Part shown: positions 16,348-24,900 of the stretch, piece by piece
How the letters are laid out: each line of letters opens with the position of its first letter
Numbering within the stretch: position 1 is the stretch's first letter
The notes under the pieces: model-generated
Told to the model about the DNA's origin: nothing
The model's database searches: none
What the model saw: the letters and a program-made list of their open reading frames with translations, nothing else
NCBI GenBank assembly: GCA_016699615.1
Contig: CP064984.1
Location: forward strand, 496,001-560,000
DNA: 64,000 nt
Reading direction: 5' to 3'
DNA from: Sphingobacteriales bacterium
GTDB lineage: Bacteria; Bacteroidota; Bacteroidia; Chitinophagales; JADIYW01
Program-made: the position numbers and the translations under genes

Positions 16348-17301
16348 TTGGCAACTATTTCGGTTGATATCAATGAAGCTAAATCTTATTTAGAAAAAGG
16401 AGAAGCAATAGGTATTCCAACAGAAACAGTATATGGATTAGCTGCAAATGCACTTGACAAAAATGCTGTTGCAAAAATCTTTGAAATAAAAAACAGACCA
16501 ACTTTTGATCCGCTTATTGTACATTGCGCTTCTATTGATGATATACAAAAGTACGTTATAGATTTCCCAACAGATTTGAGAAATCTTGCTAATAAATTTA
16601 TGCCTGGTGCATTTACTATTTTACTACCAAAAAATAATTTAATTCCATCATTAGTTTGTGCTGGATTAGAAAGAGTGGCCTTTCGCGTACCAAACCATCC
16701 ATTAACCATAAAATTATTACAATCACTTTCGTTTCCATTGGCAGCACCAAGTGCAAATCCATTTGGATATATTAGTCCAACAACTGCGTACCATGTAGAA
16801 AAACAATTAGGCAATAAAATACCTTATATTTTAGATGGAGGCAAATGTGATATAGGTATTGAATCTACTATAGTTGGAATAGAAAATAACCAGATTACAG
16901 TACACAGATTGGGTGGACTTTCTATCGATGAATTGGAAAAAGAAATTGGCACAATTGAATACAATATTAATTATTCATCCAATCCAATTGCACCTGGACA
17001 AATTAAAAGTCATTATGCACCAAAGAAAGCATTTTATGTAGGAAATATTGACGATTTAATCAAACTACAAACTGATAAAAAAATTGGACTATTAAATTTT
17101 AATAATAAAATATATAACAATATAGAATTTGAATTAAACTTATCTAAAAATGGCAATTTCAATGAAGCAGCTACAAATCTATTCGATTATATGAGAATTT
17201 TAGACGAAAGTGATGTAGATGTTATCATTGCAGATTATGTACCAAATATTGGACTTGGCAAGGCAATTAACGACAGATTAAAACGAGCTTGTACGGTTTA
17301 A
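16348..17301 (+). CDS. L-threonylcarbamoyladenylate synthase (Sua5/TsaC type)
   Basis: The 317-residue protein starts with TTG three bases after the previous stop. The N-terminal YrdC domain (about 1-195) has GIPTETVYGLAANA, IFEIKNRPTFDPLIVH and PLAAPSANPFGYISPTT. The C-terminal Sua5 domain, joined by PIAPGQIKSHYAPKKAFY, makes this the long Sua5 form. The enzyme makes threonylcarbamoyl-AMP from Thr, bicarbonate and ATP for t6A37 in ANN-decoding tRNAs. It ends 4 bp inside the convergent gene. Confidence 0.93.
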   Translation: MATISVDINEAKSYLEKGEAIGIPTETVYGLAANALDKNAVAKIFEIKNRPTFDPLIVHCASIDDIQKYVIDFPTDLRNLANKFMPGAFTILLPKNNLIPSLVCAGLERVAFRVPNHPLTIKLLQSLSFPLAAPSANPFGYISPTTAYHVEKQLGNKIPYILDGGKCDIGIESTIVGIENNQITVHRLGGLSIDELEKEIGTIEYNINYSSNPIAPGQIKSHYAPKKAFYVGNIDDLIKLQTDKKIGLLNFNNKIYNNIEFELNLSKNGNFNEAATNLFDYMRILDESDVDVIIADYVPNIGLGKAINDRLKRACTV

Positions 17302-18206
17302 TTTCTATCTTCAACAGCCTTTTTAAATTTATCTCTAACAGATTTTGCATCAACTGTTCTATTCATCACAACTTCATTATCTATAATTAATTTTACAAAA
17401 TATTTATCGTGTGTGTACACTTCAAAGTCAAATTTATAAGCAATTTTCTCATTCTTTTTTGGAAGAAAATTAGTTTGATTAAATAATTCTCTGACTAAAA
17501 TTCCAGTTGTATCAAACATAGCAACTTGAATATGATGTGGCGATTGCATACCAAATTGAAAATAACCACTTAGCGTTTCTTTTGGCGTTGGCGGAACATA
17601 ATAATTATATCTATAATCATTTAATTCTTCCATACTATTAATTTTTAATCCAGCATTATCTGCCAAAAATTTTCTTAGATTTTTTTGTTCAATAGTATCA
17701 GCACCATAAACATTAGATAAGGAATTTCGTTTTACTAATGTCCAAACAGCGCCTTGCCCACAAGATGTAAAATACTTTTGTTTAGAAATGTAATTTGCTA
17801 GTTTCACCAAAGTATCATTATTATTCTTTTTTGCAGTGTAAATAGATGCATCACTTCCTGCTCTGTCCCAAGGTTCTGTACACATAGCTTTTAGTAAGAT
17901 AGATTTTGATTCTTTTGGCAAAAGCTTAGCATAAATATCTTCTACAGCAATTAAAGTTTGTTCTGCTTGATCTTTTGGATAAAATAAAGTACCTGCAGGT
18001 ATGGATACGTTTAGTGCATTAAATGTATTGTTTTGGATTGTCATTTCCATTGGCTCATGATAATGCGTACTCTTATCATTTCCAGTTGTACTAACATTTA
18101 CCTTAGCTTGCTGAATTGCTGTTAAGATATCTAGTTTAGAATTAATATCAGAATTGTTGCTAAAAAGCAATAACAACAATATGCAAAAAAGTGAACTGTA
18201 TTTCAT
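17298..18206 (-). CDS. Secreted hypothetical protein, 302 aa
   Basis: An N-terminal hydrophobic stretch (about 4-17) reads as a signal peptide. Residues about 48-150 form a domain with beta character (MEMTIQNNTFNALNVSIPAG) and three Cys (in AMCTEPW, YFTSCGQG and near the N-terminus). Residues about 215-290 look like a second beta domain (SGYFQFGMQ to VVMNRTV). GTLFYPKD and CTEPWDRAGSD may be conserved loops. I do not recognise the family. Its stop overlaps that of the convergent Sua5 gene. Confidence 0.75.
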   Translation of the reverse strand: MKYSSLFCILLLLLFSNNSDINSKLDILTAIQQAKVNVSTTGNDKSTHYHEPMEMTIQNNTFNALNVSIPAGTLFYPKDQAEQTLIAVEDIYAKLLPKESKSILLKAMCTEPWDRAGSDASIYTAKKNNNDTLVKLANYISKQKYFTSCGQGAVWTLVKRNSLSNVYGADTIEQKNLRKFLADNAGLKINSMEELNDYRYNYYVPPTPKETLSGYFQFGMQSPHHIQVAMFDTTGILVRELFNQTNFLPKKNEKIAYKFDFEVYTHDKYFVKLIIDNEVVMNRTVDAKSVRDKFKKAVEDRN

Positions 18207-18259
18207 AATATTTTCTATTTAATTTGATAAACGAAATCCTTTAAATTTTATTTATTTAC

Positions 18260-18287
18260 AAAAAATGCCTTCCAAAATGGAAGGCAT
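18260..18287 (-). terminator. Rho-independent terminator after PorP-OmpA gene
   Basis: ATGCCTTCC (18,265-18,273) pairs with GGAAGGCAT (18,279-18,287) around a 5-nt loop. On the minus strand the stem is followed by a T-run, as expected for the transcript that ends with the gene at 18,328. Confidence 0.85.
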
Positions 18288-18327
18288 TAAAATTTCTAGC
18301 GTTTAATAATTATTACACAAAATAATA

Positions 18328-19191
18328 TTATTCACCTGATAAATAAATATCAACTCTTCTATTTTTTGCTCTATCAGCTTCTGCATTTTGGCTATCAGTT
18401 ACCCAGCTGTTTTCACCATATGGTAATAATAAAATTCTTTGAGAGATTCCAACACCTTCTAAATATTTTTTGATAGCATCACATCTTTTTGCAGATAATG
18501 CTTGGTTATACTCTGTATTACCTTCAGCAGAAGCATTTCCTGCTAAATAGATAAAGTAGTTACCTTTCATATCTGCTAATTTTGCTTTAAATGCATCTAA
18601 GCTTGCTTTAGCTTCATCAGTTAAAATATCTTTGTCATATTCATAATAGATAGAACCAAATTTTTTGAACACAATATTGTCTAATCTTTCACTTATTTTC
18701 TGAATATCTTTCTCATTTGAATTTAATTTCTCAAACGCTTCTTTAGTAGCCTGATCAACTTTGTTTATTTTATTACCTAATTCATCAACTTTTTGTGCAA
18801 CTTCATTTGCTTTTGCTCCAGCTTCATCAGCTTTTTGATTTACTTTAGCTAACTCATCATCAGTTTTTTGTTTGTTTTTATCGTACTCGTTTTTATCCAC
18901 TTTTCTAAACAAGTTAAACTGTAAAGTAACTTCATGTGTGTATCCAAAATTGCTTCTAACATCTTTCATTGGCATTTCGAAAGTGTAGAAAATATTTGCT
19001 CTTTCTTTAATTCCAACTCCAGCAGTTACATGGAACCCAGCAGCATTTGGCTTAAAGAAACCACCAACACTACCACCAGTTCTATAACCACCACCTAACC
19101 AAATTAATTGTTTATATGCCATCATTAAATTGATATCGATTTGTGGGTCAATAGTTTTATATTTTCTAAACAAAACTGATGGTGTGATCAT
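18328..19191 (-). CDS. PorP/SprF-OmpA fusion, C-terminal part (frameshifted gene)
   Basis: This is the second half of a protein of about 513 residues that begins at 19,868. Residues about 1-98 are the last strands of a PorP/SprF beta-barrel (LMMAYKQLIWLGGGYRTGGS, FNLFRKVDK). Residues about 100-165 are an Ala/Lys/Glu-rich coiled coil. The last 115 residues are an OmpA peptidoglycan-binding domain (SIYYEYDKDILTDEAKASLD, YNQALSAKRCDAIKKYLEG, DRAKNRRVDIYLSGE). The frame is lost in a six-A run near 19,195; one added A restores ..GGKDKKTWMITPSVLFRK. The domain set implies an outer-membrane T9SS-partner barrel tethered to peptidoglycan. Confidence 0.85.
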   Translation of the reverse strand: MITPSVLFRKYKTIDPQIDINLMMAYKQLIWLGGGYRTGGSVGGFFKPNAAGFHVTAGVGIKERANIFYTFEMPMKDVRSNFGYTHEVTLQFNLFRKVDKNEYDKNKQKTDDELAKVNQKADEAGAKANEVAQKVDELGNKINKVDQATKEAFEKLNSNEKDIQKISERLDNIVFKKFGSIYYEYDKDILTDEAKASLDAFKAKLADMKGNYFIYLAGNASAEGNTEYNQALSAKRCDAIKKYLEGVGISQRILLLPYGENSWVTDSQNAEADRAKNRRVDIYLSGE

Positions 19192-19868
19192 CCATGTTTT
19201 TTATCTTTCCCACCAAATCTTGCTTCATAACTTGCATGTACTATATATTCTCTTTCATAATGAAATTTAGGCACATCGCCATCTGCACCATTACTTCTAA
19301 ATTTAGCTTTACCATTTAAAACCTGTGGTACAGAGAAGCCTACGTTTAAACCTTTCCAATGATAATTGATACCTAATGTTAAGTCAAAATTCGTAGTTCT
19401 AGAATTTACTCCAACTAAAGCTGGATCTATTGAAATTGCATCTGTAGTAGTTGCATCTAAAAAGTTAAATTTCTGAGAAATAATACCTGCTTGAATACCA
19501 ATGTTTAAACTATGAGTCTTGTCTTTTTTAAATGGTAATCTATAGTTATATGCAACTCCAGCCATTGTATTCATGATTAAGTTATTCACTCTGTCATGAG
19601 TTAAAGTTAAACCTAAAGCCATATTACCATCTTTTATTCTTGAATCCCAAGTTGCATTTCCTGTAATTGGACCATAAGGTATTCTATCCCATTGTTTTCT
19701 AAAGCCTAGGTTAATAACACCGCCATTTTCATTATCGTCTGCACGAGCTGGATTATATAAAAAAGGATTTACTGTATAATTATTATAAACTGGTAACTGT
19801 TGTGCATCTGCAAATTGACTTACAATATTCAGTGCCAAAAGTGCTATAAGATATTTTATTGATTTCAT
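19188..19868 (-). CDS. PorP/SprF-OmpA fusion, N-terminal barrel part (frameshifted gene)
   Basis: It starts with a signal peptide (cleavage after FADA, about residue 22) followed by the PorP/SprF signature QQLPVYNNYTVNPFLYNPA and GFRKQWDRIPYGPITGN. PorP/SprF proteins are outer-membrane barrels needed for export or anchoring of type B T9SS substrates, SprB being the classic client. The gene lies 37 bp downstream of a giant protein with exactly such a domain, on the same strand. The last few residues (HG) come after the frameshift and are not real. Confidence 0.88.
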   Translation of the reverse strand: MKSIKYLIALLALNIVSQFADAQQLPVYNNYTVNPFLYNPARADDNENGGVINLGFRKQWDRIPYGPITGNATWDSRIKDGNMALGLTLTHDRVNNLIMNTMAGVAYNYRLPFKKDKTHSLNIGIQAGIISQKFNFLDATTTDAISIDPALVGVNSRTTNFDLTLGINYHWKGLNVGFSVPQVLNGKAKFRSNGADGDVPKFHYEREYIVHASYEARFGGKDKKHG

Positions 19869-19905
19869 GATATGTTATTTTCTATTTTATTAATTTTTGT
19901 AATGC

Positions 19906-21135
19906 TTATCTTTTAATCGTTAAAGTACCTTTATAAACTATACCACTTGATAATTCTATTGCATACCAATATGCCCCATCAGGCAACTGTTTATCTTTGT
20001 ATGTACCTGTCCAGTTTTGACCATAATTAGAAGTAGACATCACTAAAGCACCACCTCTTGCATATACATTAATCACATAAGTTTCATCTAAATTCTCAAG
20101 ATATTTGATATACCATACATCATTAATTCCATCACCATTTGGTGTAATTAAATCAGGAATACCTAAGTTAGATGTGTTAGCTAAAACAGTAATTACAACA
20201 TCATCGTCATCTGAACAACCTGTTGCAGCATCCCAAACAGTCAATGTTTTAGTTACATTACCAACAGCACTCGAAATAAATACTGGATTTGGAATATTTG
20301 TTGTACTTAGATATTCTCCTGTTGACCATAAATAAGTTGCACCTCCTGAACCATTTAATACCAATGGTTTGTCTTGATAAGTCGTATCGTCTTGTCCTGC
20401 ATCTGCTACTGGATTTGCATACACTACAACTTCTGTAGAAACTGGTGCTGAATTACAATCATTATCACCAGAACCATCTAATGTAACTACTAATGTATAT
20501 GCACCTGAGTTTGCAGTTGTTACATTTTCTATAACTGGATTTCTAACATTTGAAGTAAATCCGTTTGGTCCAGTCCAAGAATATGATGCTCCAAATACAT
20601 TAGTAGCATCTAATTGAATATCATTGCCTTCACATTTTGGACCATTATTAAGAGAGATAATATTATCTGGATATTTATTTACTACTACCCAAACAGAAGT
20701 AACATCTGACTTACATCCATTATTGTCTGTAATTGTTAATGTATAAGCGCCTTGGTTATCTGCTTCATTTACATCTTGTATCGTTACAGATGATGTATTA
20801 TTTGTATATCCATTTGGTCCTGTCCATACATATGTTTGAACTGTTGACGTTGTACTCGATGTAATATTTAATGTTTGATGTTCACATAATGGTGAATTAT
20901 CATCTACAGATACTACTGGTTTTGCATTTACAACTAATGTAGTTGTTGCAGTTGACGACCAACATCCATCTTTATAAATACTTACACTATAATCTCCTGC
21001 TGCTGCAGTTGTTATATTTGTAATGTTATTTGTTTGTAATGATGATGTAAATCCATTTGGTCCAGACCAAGCATAGATAGCTCCAGCTACTGTGCTTGCA
21101 CTAACTACTGCATTTGTACCTTCACAAACTACCAT
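19906..21135 (-). CDS. Giant Ig-like adhesin, C-terminal part with type B T9SS domain (frameshifted gene)
   Basis: This is the last of six frames forming one gene from 27,277 to 19,906 (about 2,450 codons). It holds about four Ig/PKD-like domains (AGAIYAWSGPNGFTSS, TYVWTGPNGYTNN, SYSWTGPNGFTSN, ATYLWSTGEYLSTT). The C-terminal gliding-motility-type domain follows: DLITPNGDGINDVWYI, INVYARGGALV and DGAYWYAIELSSG..GTLTIKR. That tail marks a type B substrate of the type IX system. The junction with the next fragment is at about 21,120-21,130, where about two bases seem missing in ..SNNG(x)VCEGTN. Confidence 0.88.
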   Translation of the reverse strand: MVVCEGTNAVVSASTVAGAIYAWSGPNGFTSSLQTNNITNITTAAAGDYSVSIYKDGCWSSTATTTLVVNAKPVVSVDDNSPLCEHQTLNITSSTTSTVQTYVWTGPNGYTNNTSSVTIQDVNEADNQGAYTLTITDNNGCKSDVTSVWVVVNKYPDNIISLNNGPKCEGNDIQLDATNVFGASYSWTGPNGFTSNVRNPVIENVTTANSGAYTLVVTLDGSGDNDCNSAPVSTEVVVYANPVADAGQDDTTYQDKPLVLNGSGGATYLWSTGEYLSTTNIPNPVFISSAVGNVTKTLTVWDAATGCSDDDDVVITVLANTSNLGIPDLITPNGDGINDVWYIKYLENLDETYVINVYARGGALVMSTSNYGQNWTGTYKDKQLPDGAYWYAIELSSGIVYKGTLTIKR

Positions 21136-23101
21136 TATTACTTGCAGTCGGTGCTTGGATACCTGGATTTATATCAACTTGTACACTACTAGACATTGAG
21201 GTACAGCCTGTAACATTATCTGTTATTGTTAATGTATATATACCTTGATGAGTAGCTTTTACAGCAGATGCTATTTGTGGGTTCTGAACATTAGATGTGT
21301 AACCGTTTGGTCCAGTCCAATTATAAGTAACATTTCCTGTAGCCGTAGTTGTTAAATTAATACTAGCACCTTCACAAACTGGTGAATTTGAATTTACAAC
21401 TGGTTTTGCTGGTAATGGATTAACCACTACAGTTGCCATTTCTGAAGAACTTTTACATGTACCATTAGAAGATACAGCGTAATAATTTTTCGTTGTTGTT
21501 AATCCTGGAATTACTAATGTATTTCCTGTACCTACTGCATTTAATAAAGTTGCATCTGAATACCAAGTTATTGGATCATTTGATGTAGCAGTTAATGTTG
21601 CCACTTCACCAACACAAATTGTATCATTAATAGTTGTTACATCAGCTGCAGCTGGAAGTACATTTACAATAAATGTAGCAGGAATACTAGTACAAAAAAT
21701 ATCTCCATATTCAATAATGTAGTAATTATAATATCCAGAATTACCAAGTGCTGGTATTTCTACCTCAGTAACGCCTGAAATATCATTTATTGTTGCCTCT
21801 CCAACATTTCTTCCATCATAATCGTATATTACTACATTACCTATGAAATCATAATTTGCTATTCTTACAGTAACTGGTTCGCCTACACATGTTGGGTCTG
21901 CTTCAGCTGTGACTACTTGAGTTGGCTGTACTACTTCAATAAAGAATGATCCAACCTCACTATTACAACCTGTCTCTAAATTAACTACTTCATAATAGAA
22001 AGTTCTACTTTGATATAATAAGTAATCATCAATTACTGCAAAATCAAATATATTATCTGCAAAATCAATATAACTTGCATCAGTCATATTTATATCTGAA
22101 TAAACATATACTACTTCATCATCTGATAAGTTACTTACATCAAAATATGCTTCTGTTTCTTCACCTGGACATGCTGGATAGAAAAATTGTCCTAAGTAAT
22201 CAACTAGTTGTGGTTTTTCATATACTTCAATTGTAACAGGTCTTGATGCTGTACTTTCACAATCACCATTTTTACATGTAGCATAATATGATGCACCATC
22301 AATTGGATTATTCAATACTAGACTCACTCCTATTGATACTAATTCATCATTAGAATTATACCATCTAGCTTCGTTTCCACCACAATTTGCAGTTAAAGTA
22401 ATACTTTCTCCTTCACATACTGGTTGATTCCCTGTGATTTGGGGTGCTACTGGTGTTGGCAATACTGTTACTAATACTTCAATAACATCACTAACACAAT
22501 CTCCATTTTCATTTCTTAAATAATAAGTTGTATTCGTATTTAATATTGGTGTTGTATATGTAGTTCCTGTTGTTAATGCAGGAATATATAATGCTGGATT
22601 ATCGTACCAAACTGTATTTGAATTTCCTCCTGTTAATATTACACTAGTTCCAGAACATATAGAAGTTCCTTGTACTATTGGTGCATCTACATTTTCTGTA
22701 ACATTTATTGTAACTGAACCAAATAAGCTTGGACAATTTGAATTTGTTTCATCTCTTGCATAGAAAGTAGTTGTTGATAATATTTCTGGAGTAGTGAATG
22801 TTGCTCCTGTTCCTACTTGTGTTATTCCTGCATCACTATACCATACTGTATTTGCTCCAGCACTTGAAGTTAGCTCTGATGTTTGACCAGTGCATATTTC
22901 AGTTGGATCTGCAGTTAATATTGGTGCAGAAGCTGGAGTTATAACGCTTATTAATACAGTAGTTGCATCACTCTCACATCCGTCTACTGTTTGTGTAACA
23001 TAATATGTGGCATTGCTTGTTAATACTGGTGTATTTAACATTGCTCCTTCTTGTATTGCATTTTCTAACACTGCATCATTATACCATGTAAAAAGCTGCA
23101 T
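21122..23101 (-). CDS. Giant Ig-like adhesin, repeat region fragment (frameshifted gene)
   Basis: This fragment of 659 residues contains Ig-like modules of about 75-90 residues, each with a C..C pair and the recurring pattern VWYSDAGITQVGTGATF, TTTFYARDE. Around residues 290-490 are diverged modules richer in Asp/Tyr. The fragment begins in frame inside the repeat; its N-terminal neighbour ends near 23,090 because CATGTAAAAAGCTG has one more A than the matching intact copy at 23,789. Confidence 0.82.
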   Translation of the reverse strand: MQLFTWYNDAVLENAIQEGAMLNTPVLTSNATYYVTQTVDGCESDATTVLISVITPASAPILTADPTEICTGQTSELTSSAGANTVWYSDAGITQVGTGATFTTPEILSTTTFYARDETNSNCPSLFGSVTINVTENVDAPIVQGTSICSGTSVILTGGNSNTVWYDNPALYIPALTTGTTYTTPILNTNTTYYLRNENGDCVSDVIEVLVTVLPTPVAPQITGNQPVCEGESITLTANCGGNEARWYNSNDELVSIGVSLVLNNPIDGASYYATCKNGDCESTASRPVTIEVYEKPQLVDYLGQFFYPACPGEETEAYFDVSNLSDDEVVYVYSDINMTDASYIDFADNIFDFAVIDDYLLYQSRTFYYEVVNLETGCNSEVGSFFIEVVQPTQVVTAEADPTCVGEPVTVRIANYDFIGNVVIYDYDGRNVGEATINDISGVTEVEIPALGNSGYYNYYIIEYGDIFCTSIPATFIVNVLPAAADVTTINDTICVGEVATLTATSNDPITWYSDATLLNAVGTGNTLVIPGLTTTKNYYAVSSNGTCKSSSEMATVVVNPLPAKPVVNSNSPVCEGASINLTTTATGNVTYNWTGPNGYTSNVQNPQIASAVKATHQGIYTLTITDNVTGCTSMSSSVQVDINPGIQAPTASNNGSL

Positions 23102-23618
23102 TTGCTATTCCTGTTGCTGTAATACTTGCACTTTGACCGCTACATACTGTAGTTCCACTTGCTGATGGTGTTGCTACTGTTGTAACATTTACTACAAAAT
23201 CATCAAGTTCACTTTGACATGTGCTTCCTTCATTTCTTGCGTAATATGTTGCAGTTGCTTGTACATTGGTCAATGTCAATGTAGCTCCTGTTCCTACTTG
23301 TGTTATTCCCGCATCACTATACCATACTGTTCCTGAGTTGCCTCCTGTTATCGTTACATCTCCATTTTTACATACTGTAACATTTTCAATCTCTGGTGTA
23401 GGTAATACATTTGATACTTGTACTGTTACACTTGATAATGCGCTACAGCCAATTGTTGTATCTTGTGCATAATATGTTGTTGTACTTGTTGGCATTACGT
23501 CTATACTTCCGCCTGTACCTATTCTCGTTTGTCCTGCATCGCTATACCATATTGTCGCTTCACTGTTAGATGTTAATGTTCTTTGCATCTTCATTACAGA
23601 TAACTGTTGGATCTGCAC
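23079..23618 (-). CDS. Giant Ig-like adhesin, repeat fragment (frameshifted gene)
   Basis: A short frame of 179 residues lies between two frameshifts in the 702-bp super-repeat. It reads ATIWYSDAGQTRIGTGGSID, TTTYYAQDTTIGCSALSSVT and ITGGNSGTVWYSDAGITQVG. The upstream break lies near 23,580, where TTAATGTTCTTTGCATC differs from TTAATGTTGCTGCATC in the next copy. Confidence 0.78.
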   Translation of the reverse strand: MQIQQLSVMKMQRTLTSNSEATIWYSDAGQTRIGTGGSIDVMPTSTTTYYAQDTTIGCSALSSVTVQVSNVLPTPEIENVTVCKNGDVTITGGNSGTVWYSDAGITQVGTGATLTLTNVQATATYYARNEGSTCQSELDDFVVNVTTVATPSASGTTVCSGQSASITATGIANAAFYMV

Positions 23619-24900
23619 TTACTATTGGTGCATTACCACTTGGTGTTACTGTTATTACAACTTCTGTTGCATCACTCTCACATCCGTCTACTGTTTGTGT
23701 AACATAATATGTGGTATTGCTTGTTAATACTGGTGTATTTAACATTGCTCCTTCTTGAATCGAATTCTCTAATGCTACATCATTATACCATGTAAAAGCT
23801 GCATTTGCTATTCCTGTTGCTGTAATACTTGCACTTTGACCGCTACATACTGTAGTCCCACTTGCTGATGGTGTTGCTACTGTTGTAACATTTACTACAA
23901 AATCATCAAGTTCACTTTGACATGTGCTTCCTTCATTTCTTGCATAATATGTTGCTGTAGCTTGTACATTGGTCAATGTCAATGTAGCTCCTGTTCCTAC
24001 TTGTGTTATTCCCGCATCACTATACCATACTGTTCCTGAGTTGCCTCCTGTTATGCTTAGATCTCCACCTTTACATACTGTAACATTTTCAATCTCTGGT
24101 GTAGGTAATACATTTGATACTTGTACTGTTACACTTGATAATGCGCTACAGCCAATTGTTGTATCTTGTGCATAATATGTTGTTGTACTTGTTGGCATTA
24201 CGTCTATACTTCCGCCTGTACCTATTCTCGTTTGTCCTGCATCGCTATACCATATTGTCGCTTCACTGTTAGATGTTAATGTTGCTGCATCTTCATTACA
24301 GATAACTGTTGGATCTGCACTTACTATTGGTGCATTACCACTTGGTGTTACTGTTATTACAACTTCTGTTGCATCACTCTCACATCCGTCTACTGTTTGT
24401 GTAACATAATATGTGGTATTGCTTGTTAATACTGGTGTATTTAACATTGCTCCTTCTTGAATCGAATTCTCTAATGCTACATCATTATACCATGTAAAAA
24501 AGTCGCATTTGCTATTCCTGTTGCTGTAATACTTGCACTTTGACCGCTACATACTGTAGTCCCACTTGCTGATGGTGTTGCTACTGTTGTAACATTTACT
24601 ACAAAATCATCAAGTTCACTTTGACATGTGCTTCCTTCATTTCTTGCATAATATGTTGCTGTAGCTTGTACATTGGTCAATGTCAATGTAGCTCCTGTTC
24701 CTACTTGTGTTATTCCCGCATCACTATACCATACTGTTCCTGAGTTGCCTCCTGTTATGCTTACATCTCCACCTTTACATACTGTAACATTTTCAACCTC
24801 TGGTGCTGGTAATATTTCTGATATTTTTACTGTAACACTTGATAAGGCACTACAACCTATTGCGGTATCTTGTGCATAATATGTTGTTGTATTTGTTGGC
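23085..24900 (-). repeat. 702-bp coding super-repeat in the adhesin gene
   Basis: The CATGTA..GCATTTGCTATTCC landmark recurs at 23,085, 23,789 and 24,491, a period of 702-704 bp. One period of 702 bp is 234 codons, or three Ig-like modules. The copies are nearly identical at DNA level, pointing to recent unequal recombination. The off-by-a-base periods coincide with the frameshifts. Confidence 0.8.
23566..24447 (-). CDS. Giant Ig-like adhesin, repeat fragment (frameshifted gene)
   Basis: This is 293 residues of the same super-repeat, almost identical to its neighbours. It contains NTTYYVTQTVDGCESDATEV, VWYSDAGITQVGTGATL and ATYYARNEGSTCQSELDD. Each Ig-like module has a conserved Cys pair and a terminal TVTP or NVT linker. 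It is internal to the gene; the apparent start Met is not a real start. Confidence 0.78.
   Translation of the reverse strand: MLNTPVLTSNTTYYVTQTVDGCESDATEVVITVTPSGNAPIVSADPTVICNEDAATLTSNSEATIWYSDAGQTRIGTGGSIDVMPTSTTTYYAQDTTIGCSALSSVTVQVSNVLPTPEIENVTVCKGGDLSITGGNSGTVWYSDAGITQVGTGATLTLTNVQATATYYARNEGSTCQSELDDFVVNVTTVATPSASGTTVCSGQSASITATGIANAAFTWYNDVALENSIQEGAMLNTPVLTSNTTYYVTQTVDGCESDATEVVITVTPSGNAPIVSADPTVICNEDAKNINI

Noticed and set aside
23266..24879. Three 68-codon plus-strand ORFs
   Set aside because: They recur once per adhesin super-repeat because the coding repeat is open on the other strand; no independent support.
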